From: Cricetomys ansorgei
Taxonomy: Eukaryota; Chordata; Mammalia; Rodentia; Nesomyidae
Reading direction: 5' to 3'
DNA length: 64,000 nucleotides
Assembly (NCBI GenBank): GCA_026225945.1
Contig: JAMJFZ010004031.1
Location: 7,218,501-7,282,500 of the forward strand
Shown here one piece after another: positions 47,671-58,935 of this stretch (positions within the stretch are counted from its first letter, which is position 1; each line of letters opens with the position of its first letter). The notes under the pieces are model-generated. The model saw nothing but the letters and a program-made list of their open reading frames with translations. It was not told where the DNA came from and did no database searches. The position numbers and the translations under genes are program-made.

Positions 47671-47699
47671 GAAAAAAGAAAGGAAGAGAGGGAGAGAGG

Positions 47700-47731
<32 letters not shown>

Positions 47732-47763
47732 GGAGAGAGAGAGAGAGGGAGAGAGAGAGAGGG
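47671..47763 (+). repeat. (GA)n / GGAGAGA polypurine tract
   Basis: About 90 bases of pure A/G with a loose 'gggagagagaga' period. It has triplex potential and creates a fake Arg/Glu-rich frame. Confidence 0.95.
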
Positions 47764-48417
47764 AACACAGATTAAAACCAATTCTAATGGCCAAACTCGA
47801 AGAGAAAAGGATCAGATTTTACAAATTCAATCTGTATTAAAATTGCAAACAGAATTGGTAGATTTTTGTTTGGGTAATAGTGAGAGATTGGATTGCTTTA
47901 TGGACTTTTATTTCCTTTTGATATTCATTTATTTTAATTCCCTGTTTCCTTTTACCAAGCATTGGAGATGGCTCACAGAAGTATAACAAGATAACATTCC
48001 TCAAAATTGAGAGAGCCTAAAAAATTTGGATATTGAGCACTAATTCCAAGAGTGATATGAACAGAAAGGAATGTAGACCATATGATAAGAGAATTCCTCC
48101 TTGACTTCCTCATAGCCAGAATAAAAAGGGAAATACAGTCATTTATAAAATCCAACATGTCAACAAGGCAAAAGCAAACCAAATGTTCAGGAGAATTACA
48201 CTTCCTGAAACAGACCTGAAGCATTTTGTCCAGAGTCTCTCAGGGGAGGATACAGGCTAGTACCAAGAGCATCCCCATCAGAGTGTTAGTCAGGGCTTCA
48301 TGCAAGTAAGTGCATCCTCCAGAATCTGCAGAGGCCTCCACCAAGGTCTCACATGGATGCGCTGTTTTAAGGAATGAGAAGTTCTGTAATCATGGCTTAA
48401 GGAAGTCTAATATGATG
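47764..48417. other. AT-rich unique sequence
   Basis: No repeat or exon recognised. Confidence 0.4.
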
Positions 48418-48575
48418 GTTTCCACCCTGGCTATACATGAAATTCTTAATGGAAGAGCTGTAAAATATGCTGATATTCAGGCCACATCCCAGAATGGGCC
48501 CCAGGAGTCAGCGTTTCTAAACTATAGCTTCCCAGGGTGTGCCAGCGGTTTAGGAATTAAGAGCCATCGTAATCA
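48418..48575 (+). mobile_element. MER20-like hAT-Charlie relic
   Basis: 'ccctggctatacatgaaattcttaatggaagagctgtaaaatatgctgatattcaggccacatccc' tracks MER20 (ccctggctgcacattagaatcacctggggagcttttaaaaatactgatgcctgggccccaccc). The second arm, 'agcttcccagggtgtgcc', mirrors the first, as expected from this palindromic family. Confidence 0.6.
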
Positions 48576-50109
48576 GAGATCATCTTTCCCTATACATGGC
48601 TCTCTGACCAACCTCAGAGCGGAACATATCTCCTCCCACACCTGCCCCTCACCTAAACAAAAAGACTTTCCATGAAAAAGAAGATTTTGGTTTGTCTATT
48701 GTCATATGCTGGGCAGCCCGATACCAATGTCAAGAGTGAAAGGCCAATCTATGCATGGAAAGAGAAAGCCCGTGAGACGGTAGAACCAATAGCATCAGCC
48801 CTGTGCTGCTTACGCTGGGGGCTATTGTCACATGATGGAATGAACTTCTTTGATATAAAGCCACTACAGTAAAATTTTTACTGTATATGGTCGCATGCAG
48901 CCTGGCACGAGTGTGACGTAGGGCAGGAAATGGGAATGGGACGCATTCCTTGAGTGGCAACTCAGGGGGCAAATGTAGGTGAGAGATATGAACTCAACGG
49001 TGGGAAGAGCGTCCCTGGTTGAGTGTGGGATGGTGAAGAAAGCTGCCAGGCCAGTGCCGGACTCTTCTCTGAGCAGCAGCTCCCTTCATGGAAGGCTTGC
49101 TGTAATGTGGACACCGCCACTGGAAAGATGAGAGCAAGAATCACAGTTCCCCAGACCGTTTCAGCACCGCTACACTTTGTGGGTACCAGAGAATCCACTA
49201 GTGGGCGAAGAGGCTACCAAAGAACCGTGGACTGTTTTAATCAGTGGGGAATTAGAATGAATCCGATTGTAAAAGGGGATTAAAAAGTGTCTAGGGTTTC
49301 TTGCACCTGAACACTGGAGAATCCATCCTTTGGGGCCAGATCATTGTTAAATGATGTGTTTATTCTCCTGACTCAATGCAGTAGCTGGGGAATTATAATT
49401 ACTATGAGAGAATTAAAATCAGATGTGGTTTCAGTTCAACAAGAGAAAAGGTCAAGGAAGCCAACTGCCCCTTCCATTGAATCTGTAGGATCATAATGTT
49501 GAGGAAGGAAAGAAACTTTGAAGGTCCCCCTGGTCCAGTGCACTGTGGTACTTCAGTTCCCCTCCCCATCCCCATTAGGGTATCCACCTGGACCTTGATT
49601 TGTGAGCTGAGGGAGCTGTGCTGGGGGGTGGGGAGACTGGTGAGAAATGAGGGCACAGGCCCAGCCCTCACAATCAACAGGGAGGTGAGAAATGAGTGGG
49701 TCCAGGTTCAAGGCAACATTCAGTTTTGATGCGAAGCAGGTTGAGATGGCAAGTCACGTTTGCAAGAGAGAGGCTAGAGAGAGAACCGGTTAGAAAATCA
49801 TTCGACAAACCCTTTGGTGAGTAGAGAAAGACTTTAGCCATTTTGTAACCTTTATCGGACAGAAGGCCCTAGGAGGGCTATGGAAGGGGTTTATTCTGGA
49901 GGTACCCAGAAAAGAAAACTTGAAAATCTGTAAGCAATACTCCCTTCACACCTGCGGTCCTGTCTCCTCACTTTGGGAATGGTACCACACTTCCTCTGGA
50001 GTTCTGATGTCACCCAGAAGGCATTAACGTCTCCACCTTTACCCCAGCCCTAACTGTTGCTGAATCCAGCCAGCAGTGCGTTCTGCAAGCCAGGCTCTGA
50101 GACCATTGT
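48576..50109. other. Mostly unique sequence
   Basis: A stretch near 49,497-49,545 ('gaggaaggaaagaaactttgaaggtccccctggtcc') faintly resembles an old mammalian repeat but is not callable. No exon recognised. Confidence 0.35.
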
Positions 50110-50520
50110 GGGAATTTGAAAATTTTATGGTCTGAAAAGTGGGCCTCAGCACTTTAACTTTTATTCTCTCAAAGAGCTTATAAATCCTTCTTCATTTAGC
50201 AGTTTTCGGGAAAGTGACAGCTTTTGTTAGTCAGGCTAAAGTGAGATTAGAAATAAAAATTTTAACCATTAATCCTCACTGATTAAAGTGAAACCAGAAA
50301 TCAAATTGTTACCAACTGCGTGCTAATTTCAGCTTAAGTCTTTGGCAAGAGGCATTGGAAATTTTCAGTTCGCTGAGCTAATTCACAATGCCTCACTACC
50401 GATGGCAGAGAGTCAAGGTGGCCTTCCCTCCCCGGCCCATTGTGTGAACAACGACCATTTCAGAATCCGTCCAATAAAATGTAAAAGCGAAGTCCTGAGC
50501 TACACTGTTTCTCAGCCATC
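50110..50520. other. Candidate conserved non-coding element
   Basis: Repeat-free with ordered AT-rich motifs: 'aattttaaccattaatcctc', 'ctgattaaagtgaaacc', 'gctaatttcagcttaag', 'gctgagctaattcac', 'cgtccaataaaatg'. A 146-codon frame crosses part of it but has no recognisable domain. Conservation is untested. Confidence 0.3.
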
Positions 50521-50734
50521 ACTTCCCATGTACCCACCCCCCAGCACCTCCGTTCACCACCAATCTGCCCCCGACTCCACCAGCAGGGATGAAGAATCCC
50601 TGGACACCCAGCTGAAGGCTTGGCCCCTCACATCTGCATCAGGGTGTCGGCAGCATCAGAGCAGGTGTCGCCGCACAAGCTGCTTCTATTACACACACAC
50701 ACAGCATGGGGACGCAAGGGAAGACGGCGTGCCA

Positions 50735-50812
50735 ATAAGCCACATCAATTCATCAATCAAAATGAATTCATGCACTAATTAAACTAGTGAAAATAAAAAC
50801 TAGGCATTTGTG
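50735..50812. promoter_or_regulatory. Cluster of PBX/HOX-like motifs
   Basis: 'cacatcaattcatcaatcaaaatg' contains ATCAATCA, a PBX/HOX-type site, followed by 'gcactaattaaactagtg' with a TAATTA core. Motif-level evidence only. Confidence 0.25.
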
Positions 50813-51879
50813 TTACAGACGGGGAGAACAGTGTGGGGAGGGACACAAGGGGGTGGGGGAGGGATATTTTCAGGACAGTGAAAACTTGACAGGCACAACA
50901 TTGATTAGGAAAGGTGGGAAACACGTGACTGGAATTTATAGCAAGCACTTCTTTACATTTAGAGAAAAGCAAACAAACATAAGAAAATAAATGTAAGCAA
51001 GCAAATGGTGCGCATACATGCATTCACGTACCCAAGGAGATGAATGTTACCCTGGTCAGGAGGAACAGTGGCTTTAGTAGGAAGGCCTGCTGGGTTGAGA
51101 CATTCACTGGGGGAGACCTAAGAGCAGTGGTAAGGAACCTCTAGTCCTCTGTCTTCATGGTGACATCCACTTTATTACTGAGTTCTTCCTCCTTTTGTTG
51201 ACTTTCCACGGCCACTGTGTACAGCATAAGGTAAGGACAGGGCAGAGGCTCCAAGCCAACGGAGGAGAGAAGGTTGACTTAGTCCATGCCCTTGGCATTC
51301 ATTTCTGTCATTAGGAAGTGACATTTCTTTCTTCAATGGTGTTCCCCCTGCTTGTGCACCTGGAGGGTTGTGTTACAGGGATGTGACTGAGTGATCCTCA
51401 TCCTCGCTGCTTTCTTTCCGTCTCCTCCTTCTGCTTTCTCACTCGGAGCTTTGAACTTAACTCGTCTCCAGCTGCTTCCGTGTATCGTATGTCATAAATA
51501 GCTGAAAAGAAAAGGAGGGGCCTTCGTTTGTCCTTTGGAGTGTTTCATCTATATGACACCAAGTATCCACATGGAAGGGTAGGAAACTTTAACATATGCC
51601 TCTTAATGCTCAGCATCGTGTAGACAAAACATCTGGTCGACCAACTTAGTTCATGTTTCCTTCAGATGAGTGCCAAAGGGATTTTCACACCCGTGCACAG
51701 GCTGGCTTCTCTGTTGAGACAGAGTCTGTAGTTTTCCTAGGTTCTGGGTATGACAAAACACATTACACATTAAGAGGAAAAAAAAAAAAAGAAGAAACCA
51801 TGGATCTTTTCTCTGTTTACACTTATTTGATAACTACCATAGTTTCATCCGGTAGCTCTGGTACTTGATTTGACAACGT
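50813..51879. other. Unique sequence, nothing recognised
   Basis: An A-run near 51778; no repeat or exon recognised. Confidence 0.4.
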
Positions 51880-51929
51880 GTGTGTGTGTATGTGTGTGTG
51901 GTGGTGTGTACATGTAGTATAATGTATAA
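51880..51929 (+). repeat. (TG)n, imperfect
   Basis: 'gtgtgtgtgtatgtgtgtgtgg' passing into TA/TG-rich DNA. It is the antisense tail of the adjacent composite SINE. Confidence 0.9.
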
Positions 51930-52211
51930 TGTCAGCATGTGTACACATGGAGGTCAGAGGTCAACATGGGGCATCTTCCTCAAGCACTCTTCATTTTATT
52001 CTTGGCGACAGCATCTCTCACTGTACCACAGCTCACTGCTCAGCTAAATTGACTGGCCATGGAGCCCCGGGGATCCTCCTAGCTCTGACTTTCCAGCCCT
52101 GAGGCTACAGGCTTGGACCGCCACTCTCAACTATTTACGTGGGTGCTGAGGATTGGAACTCAAGTCTCATGTTTGTGCAGCACGCAGCCACCGAGTCCTC
52201 TTTCCAGCCCT
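51930..52211 (-). mobile_element. Long composite rodent SINE, antisense
   Basis: From left to right on the plus strand: 'cacatggaggtcagaggtcaacatggggcatcttcctcaagcactcttc', 'ggcgacagcatctctcactgtacc', 'gactggccatggagccccggggatcctcctagctctgac', 'ctgaggctacaggcttggaccgccactc', 'gtgggtgctgaggattggaactcaagtctcatg' and 'ccgagtcctctttccagccc'. The right end is a B2/ID-like tRNA head and the middle is B1-like. The copy at 32120-32290 is the same family on the other strand. Confidence 0.7.
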
Positions 52212-54414
52212 CCAACGATATACTTTTATTGTCTCTCTTCAGTATTTCAGTTAGAGTAGAAAACTTTAATATCTGCCTCAGAATTCCAATTTTAGAGTCT
52301 TTCAGGGACATCATTTTCTGTTTAAGCCTGCTCTTAAAAACCAGAAGTCTAGCTGAACAAGCTTCTAAAATTTAATAGGAAGGCAAACTCTTGGTCCAAA
52401 CTCATTGTCTTTGAGATGATCGAGAACACGGCTACAATGTCTCAGACTCTGTGCCCCAGTCCAGCTCCATCTCCAAATAACACACCATCACCATGGGGCA
52501 CACGGCGAATGCCACTCTCCCGCTGCCTAGAAAGAGCAGCTGTAAGCGGTCAAGTTAAATGTCAGATCTACCACCAGACAGTGAGTCCACAGCACAGCAG
52601 AGAACTTTCCAGATCTTCCTCCCAAAACTGGCCCAAGACAACATGGCTGGTGCATGATGTACAGGAGGTGAAAAATAAAACTCTTTTTCTGTTTCCCCAA
52701 GGCGGACCGTGAAACTGTAAAGATGAGCTGGCATTGTGTTTTATTTTGTGTAATAAACTGCTCTCTTCACAGCAGCTGGCCCTGGGGGAGTTTCAAATTG
52801 CACTGCTTGGCTGCAGCTGTGGGTGTGGCCTGACTCCATCCCAAGGCAGCTTGGAGGCCACAGCTGTGTTGGGCCCAGAGGATCTTAAAATTAACATCTG
52901 GACTGCACCCTTTCAAGTTTGCCCCCAAACAAGTCAGAGTCATTTTCACGAGGCAGGAGCCCTGATTTGAAGAGTCTGTTCTTGCTTTGCCCATAGTTAC
53001 TTGAGATGTATCAAATTTCACCAAAGACTGACACTCGCATTTGGCCTGGGCCACTTTCTGAATCATCCCTGTGCGACGCTGTGGCTAGGCATGGGAAACT
53101 TTTAAGCCGAGTTTTTCCTCTCTACAGGCAGTCAGTTGGGGGTTACAAGCTGGTAGGCTTTGTTTGGTGGCTGTTGTTCATATTTATGAGTTCTGGGATC
53201 GTTCTTACGTATAGCTGTTACTGTCTGCTCTCACATCTGGGAAGTGGATGTGATCTCTGAGCACATTCATCCTCTAAGTAGAAGGCAAAACCACTTATTC
53301 TTTCCTGGGGAAATGTCTGGCCTTCTTTTCTGACTTTGGGACAAGAAAACCAATGTGGGCATCATTGCAGGAGACAGAGGAGAAGCTCCAACTAGGCCAC
53401 CTGACTCTACCACATTCTTGAGTGGAGACCAAAGCAGCTCTGGGATAAGCCACACTGCCTGGTGGGCCAGGGCACCAGGAGCGACCAGAGTCAGTCACGG
53501 GACCAGGCTTTGGTTAGGGAGAGCCCAGTAGAGGAACCACTGGGAAGGAAAGCCCAAGCTTTCAGTAGCCCTGGCACAGCAGGCAGTCTGAGAGAGTTCA
53601 ATCTTCTCACACTGACTGGTCTGTGCGCTTCCTCAGATCTGCATCCCAGCCCTAACTGAAAAACAGATGCAGGGCCCCTGACATGGTCCTGTTCTGAGGC
53701 CACTCTGTCTTTCATGTGTCACCAGAGATGCTGCGGACAGAAACAGCATAAAGGATGTAAAGTCCCAAAGCTAGCCTGAAGGATGTGTGTGGGTGAGGGT
53801 TAAACAGGAAGAGAGGAGAGAGAGAGAATCCAACAGCTTCCTCTGCCCAAGGCCTTGCTCTCCACCCTAGGAAAATCCCTCATTTGAACAGAAGGCAGAA
53901 GACTCTATAGTTATAACAGTAATACAAAATGTCTGCTCTCTACTGCCAGGGTGCCTCTTGCCCTGAGGAAAGGGCAGCACCTCATGCTCAGGTCTTGTCT
54001 GTGAAGAGCCAGGCTCTCTGGAAGGCACCCTGACCTCAGGCTCAGGTGAGGAACATGGAACACAGGGAAAGCTTCCATCCTGCTGAAACTCTGAACAGAA
54101 CCTAGATCACGGCCACTCTCCTCTCCGGTCATTCCTTCAGTCCCATCCCAGTCCATCCTGAAAAACCCATGTTGGCCACTCAGGCTAAAGCCAAAAATAG
54201 GGGGATCCAGCTGGCTGTAATTGTTGATGTCACTCACAAAGGAAAGTCTGGATGTGATCCTGAGACGAAGGCCCCTAGCTAGTTGTCTGTCGCACCTACT
54301 CCCCTTAGTCTGGAAATGGGGGAACAACCTGGGCTTTGACCTTCAAGGTGGCAATGTGGTTTTTAGGTGAGTCTCCATTTCTAGATCTCATCATCTTAGT
54401 GATGATGATTTGAA
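52212..54414. other. Mostly unique, GC-moderate sequence
   Basis: 52,660-52,760 has 'aaaaataaaactctttttctgtttcccc' and a second aataaa, LTR-like texture without clear ends. The 138-codon minus-strand frame at 53911-54327 resembles no known protein. No SINE seen. Confidence 0.35.
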
Positions 54415-54608
54415 AGACCCTAGGGTAGGGTTAGGGTTAGGGTTCGATGGTTAGGGTTAGGGTTAGGGTTCGATGGTTAGGGTTAGGGTTAGAGTTAGAT
54501 GGTTAGGGGTAGGGTAGTGTTAGGGTTAGGGTTAGTGTTAAAGTTAGATGGTTAGAGTTAGGGTTAGGATTACAATTATAGTTAAATTATCAGGGTTAGG
54601 GTTTGGGC
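54415..54608 (+). repeat. Interstitial telomeric (TTAGGG)n array with 26-bp higher-order period
   Basis: Twelve exact TTAGGG hexamers plus variants (ttagag, ttagtg, ttaaag, ttagga). Octamers ttcgatgg or ttagatgg punctuate it, their last six bases starting at 54445, 54471, 54497 and 54546. Three hexamers plus one octamer give a 26-bp unit, repeated at spacings of 26, 26 and 49. The right part decays through ttacaa and ttatag before a last ttaggg at about 54595. The G-rich strand is the plus strand. Confidence 0.95.
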
Positions 54609-55519
54609 ATCCTGTCTGAGATCAGCACAGAAACCAAGCATGATGACCTAAGGGAGAGGAGACCTACTCAGAAGGAAGCCATAGTTCTTCTAGAACGCCT
54701 TCCTTTGAAAGTTGGGGATTGTTTTCCAGAGACTAATTCTGCGGCTTCTTTGTCCTGCTCTTCTTTTGTAGCTTTGGGTGAAGATAGCCAAAAGACAGGG
54801 TCCGCTCCAGCCTGAAGCCTGAACACTTCCCAGCCTGCACATCAAATTTTAACAATTTTGAGAAAATTGATGGTGAGGGATGTCTTACCTACTTTTTTCT
54901 AAGCTGTCAATGTTCCAACAGGGAAATTTAATGTCTGTTTCTAATGAGGAACTCAGGGGTTTGTTCTTTTTTCTTTACCTCATATTTGGTGGGCAGTTCT
55001 TGGGTCTCTTTGTAAGAAATAAGAGTATGTGTATCTGATAAAATATGACTGCCTCAAACTATCAAATATCTATATAAAATATTTTCACTAGATTTAGTTC
55101 TCCTAAAAGGTGGCAGATTGATGGAGCATGGATAAAGCCAGTCAGCTTTCAGGAATGGCTGTTTCGTGAGAAACGGGCCCTTCTTTCTCCTGGGGACAGG
55201 GATGTTCCCACACACATCTTAACTTACAACGGTCTCAACACACAGACCTCAATTTCCTTTCCTGCTGAGACTTCTGGCAGGAGTTGGGATTTCTGTAAGA
55301 ACTCTGTGGCGGAAGAAGACATTCCCAAGACTGGGTTTCACCCGGTCATCTCACTCTGATCGGCAAGAAGCCAAGAGGGCTGTCATCATTGCACAACCGT
55401 CCACAGCCGGGCTGTGCAAGTGTGCTTACAACACGCTGAGGCTTCAGCCCTGCTCCCTACCCACTGTTCTACCTCCTGCTGCCCCCTAGTCCCACAGCAC
55501 CACTGCCTCATCTTGCTGG
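54609..55519. other. Unique sequence, nothing recognised
   Basis: No repeat or exon recognised between the telomeric array and the CpG patch. Confidence 0.4.
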
Positions 55520-55650
55520 CTTTAGCCCAGAGACGCGGCTCTTCCCCCTCCTCGGTCACAGCCGCGTTCGTTCCTATAGCGTCGGCGCGCTGGCTTTGAA
55601 GCAGGAAGGGCTTTGCGGGCTATCACCTCGCGGTGATAAAGCTGGGCGAA
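55520..55650. other. Small CpG-rich patch with inverted repeat
   Basis: About 14 CpGs in 120 bases ('gagacgcggctc', 'cacagccgcgttcgttcc', 'agcgtcggcgcgctgg', 'cctcgcgg') in otherwise CpG-depleted DNA. The inverted repeat tatcacc-tcgc-ggtgata lies at 55620-55637. It is shorter than a standard CpG island; no TATA box or recognisable exon. Confidence 0.5.
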
Positions 55651-56527
55651 GTATTTTGATAAGAGCTATTGGCTGATTCCAAGTCACCCAGGAATCACAT
55701 CTCCTGATTAACCTATACCTGAGATTGGTATAACTCAAGACTTTTTAGAAGAAAAAAAAAAAAAAGAATAAAGAGTTAATTAGGGGAAATCAGACTTCAG
55801 TGTGGAATAAACAAGGTCCTCCATGCTATATTATACTAAAAATGGTAATTTCCGCTTGACACATGTACTCGTGAATGCTCCAAACATACTCAGCTCAATT
55901 CTCCCAAAGGTCTGGCTAACTACCTCCAAAGTTGTTTGGAACTCTTATCAAAAACAAAGAATATGCTCATTTACATGGCCCTAGGGGACCACTGTCTCTG
56001 TGCCACGGGCACTGCTGAGCCACTGCTGAGAGCCCGAGCTAGTATTTCACTGAGCAGCTGCTCTTTCCCTTCCCTCCCCTCCCCTCCTGCCTGCTGTGGT
56101 AGGAGTAGAAGTATTTTCTTTTACCAACAACCTCACCATTTACTAGATAGAGCAATTTAGGGGCCACACCCCTATACCCCACATTGATCCCAGCATGACC
56201 ATTGCCCGGATTGCCCACTCATATTCCTTCTTCTCCCTGATCCCCATGGCTGCTGCTGCAATTTCAACCCTCCAGCAACTGCCTTCATGGAGGACCATTA
56301 CTTCCTCACACCGCACCCGATTCTTGAAAGCCCTGGGAGCAGCTTCCAAGAGGACACCCTAACATCAGGATCAACCAACCAATCGGTTATCAGCCAACCC
56401 ACCTGCCGACCACTGGAAAATGGTCCTGATTAAAGCTTTCCACGGGAGGCAGAACCATTTGTTCCTCCCCCTGCTTGGCCACCGAAGTCTCCAGCCCACA
56501 CTAGTGTGAAAGTCAAATCAGCCCTGT
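55651..56527. other. Unique sequence, nothing recognised
   Basis: An A15 run near 55751; no mobile element recognised. Confidence 0.4.
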
Positions 56528-56620
56528 GTATTGACTGAGCGATCTTAATCAGGCACGCTGCTAGGCACTACATAGTAAGATCCTAGGACTGAGCTAGGTT
56601 GCTATCAACACTTAGAATTT
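56528..56620 (-). mobile_element. Possible MIR relic (antisense)
   Basis: 'gtattgactgagcgatcttaatcaggcacgctgctaggcactacatag' resembles antisense MIR (ttattgagcacctactatgtgccaggcactgtgctaggc). Confidence 0.35.
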
Positions 56621-58903
56621 CTGGAAGTAGTACATAGAGTCTCAGGAAGGAAAAATCCCCTAAAGGCTACGTACATCTCGGAGGATCCTGGAAAGAGGCT
56701 AATGAACCCGAGGTCCAGATGATGCAGGTTCAACTGCATCTAGAGAACAGCACATCTCTGCAGAGTTCATTTAAACCATTATGCTGTATCCGTTTTCTCT
56801 CTTTCATATTGTTACATCACCGCTGACCGTTGGCATACACTGTTTTCCAAGCTTAGCCTTTACAAATATGATGAGCACATATCGCACCAGTGTTGTTACA
56901 ATGATCTGTTCTGGGAGACAGCATCGGTGACTGCTCTGTAACGTTGGTGACGCTGCATCATCATAATAAACAGAGTATACATCTTTTCCAAGGTTCAACG
57001 GTTCCTTCAAGCCAACAATGCTGCATGTAAGCTACGGAGTTCCCAGCCATTGCCCTCATCCTAACCTTCAGAGCCCTGCTTCCTCCCTGCTTTGATATGT
57101 AGTCCCAGATTTGGGGATTTAAATACAGCCAGTGATCTAATCGCTTTCCCTAATAGAGGGCGGATTTCATTGTAATCTGGAAATAATTTTCTTCTGAATA
57201 TCACCAACAGCCAAACATGATAAAATATATATAAGCCAAGCCTCTCTCCACAGCACCACCATGGATCTCTGCAGATGGAGGCAGGACTGAGTAGATTTCC
57301 ATTCATTTTCATAGGGACACTGACTTTGTAGGGGGGCATGTGGAGGACGCAGCTGCCGTGTATGAGCATGGCTGTGCTAATTGTAGGCCACTGGGTTGTC
57401 CCTGTGGATATTGGACACCAAACCAGGGGCCAGGGACATGAAATAATCAGCAAGCTGGACACAGATGCCTGTGAAGGCTCCTCTGTCCCTGCTGTGAACT
57501 TACAGTTCTGGTTTGAACAGGTGACAAGCTCTTGGCTCACTTAATGCACAAGAACAAGGGCTGTCCACAGTGGTGCTCAGTCCGTGCCTACTGTTCTGAA
57601 GAGAGGTAAGAAAAGCCCTGTCTTGGAGCTCACTCTCATCAGTGCCTGACTCCATTGATGCAGACTGGCACCGTGTTTGGCTCTTGACCCTCTGAATTGC
57701 ACCTACAAAATCAAGACCCCTGCTCCCTTCAAAGTGGGGTGTATGGAGATGGCTAGCTGGAAATCACAAAGGTACTGAAATATCAAGTTCAGAGTCTTCA
57801 TTTCACTCTACTAATCATACATAAACCTGTGCTGAGAGCCATCTCCTAGTCACCATGCTCAACAGAGACTGACTTGTGGAGACAGAATTAATCTGTCACA
57901 AGGTGTCCTCTGCCTAAGGAGGCAAACACCACCTTTTCCAAACACCTTCTTTTTCCAAATGCCAAAAAGTCTTTATCATCACTAAACCACACTTGCGTCA
58001 GTTACAAAGAACCCACGAGAATGCATTCTGCAGATATACGCTTGGGTAACAGCAGAAGTGTCTGGTAAGGTGCGCCCCCTCATTGGGCTCTTTGTCACTT
58101 AAGTCGTGACCAGGCTGAGGTGACATCACCCCCCATTTCCTGTGGACTATTTATCCAGAAACACCAGGCCTTGAGGCAAGGTAGGAGGAAACTTCTGGGG
58201 TAGAAAAAGGAACTCCACCTCCTCGTAAGTGCTTCTCCTTTTCTTTCAGTTGTCCCAGGAATTTCCTCCACTTCCCCCTGTTGAAGTGTTTGTGCATTTT
58301 CAGTAGCTGGTATTTGGGGCACTGGTGGGCCTCCTGCCTTTTGGACTATGATCTTTAAAAAACAAACCAGTGCCTGTAACTTTTCCATAGTCTCATATGT
58401 CCCAAGTCTCCAGTGGCCCATGAGGACACCAGCTCTGGGAAATTTTCCCTACCTGCTTCATCCTTTGGTATGAAAATAAACTGGTATGTGGGAAAAATGA
58501 CTTCCATCAGCAGACCTTTCTTCTTGCAACAGTAATATGAGATCTCAAAAGACAGGTGTGTGGCACATGATTCAGGGGACATGGACTGCTCCTTGCCATG
58601 GTGGTTCTGTTCTACACGGTCCTAGACCATCTCAGACTGTTCCCTAACCCTAGTGTTGCCAGACTCTCCTCAGCCTATCCTGGTCCTTCTGAGATCCTTT
58701 CTATCTCTCCCTTGCCCACCTGTCCTCCCATCCCCACATTCCCAACAGGCCTCAGACACTTTCTAAACTGTGAAATTGTGGAAGACATCCCGTACAAAAT
58801 TAACCACAGTCTACGACCACAAAGAACTAACTCAGACCTGTAGATGCTAAATAAATCTGGTGGACCCATTGAAATCAATCAGAAGAAATTGCATGCGCAT
58901 GGT

Positions 58904-58904
<1 letters not shown>
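56621..58904. other. Mostly unique sequence
   Basis: Open frames of 159 codons (57061-57540, minus) and of 108 and 75 codons (58095-58582, minus, different frames) have no recognised domain. 58,240-58,250 shows a strong acceptor-like 'cttctccttttctttcag' on the plus strand without a partner exon. An AATAAA occurs at about 58849. Confidence 0.3.

Positions 58905-58935
<31 letters not shown>
58905..58935 (+). repeat. (TG)n microsatellite
   Basis: About 15 TG units with one 'gag' interruption at the left. Confidence 0.95.

Noticed and set aside
57061..57540. 159-codon minus-strand frame
   Set aside because: Cys- and Trp-scattered sequence without domain features, and another open frame lies opposite part of it.
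58095..58582. Two overlapping minus-strand frames (108 and 75 codons) that might be one frameshifted pseudogene
   Set aside because: Joining them gives nothing I recognise. A gtaggg donor-like site and a polypyrimidine acceptor-like site exist, but on opposite strands, so no coherent exon model follows.
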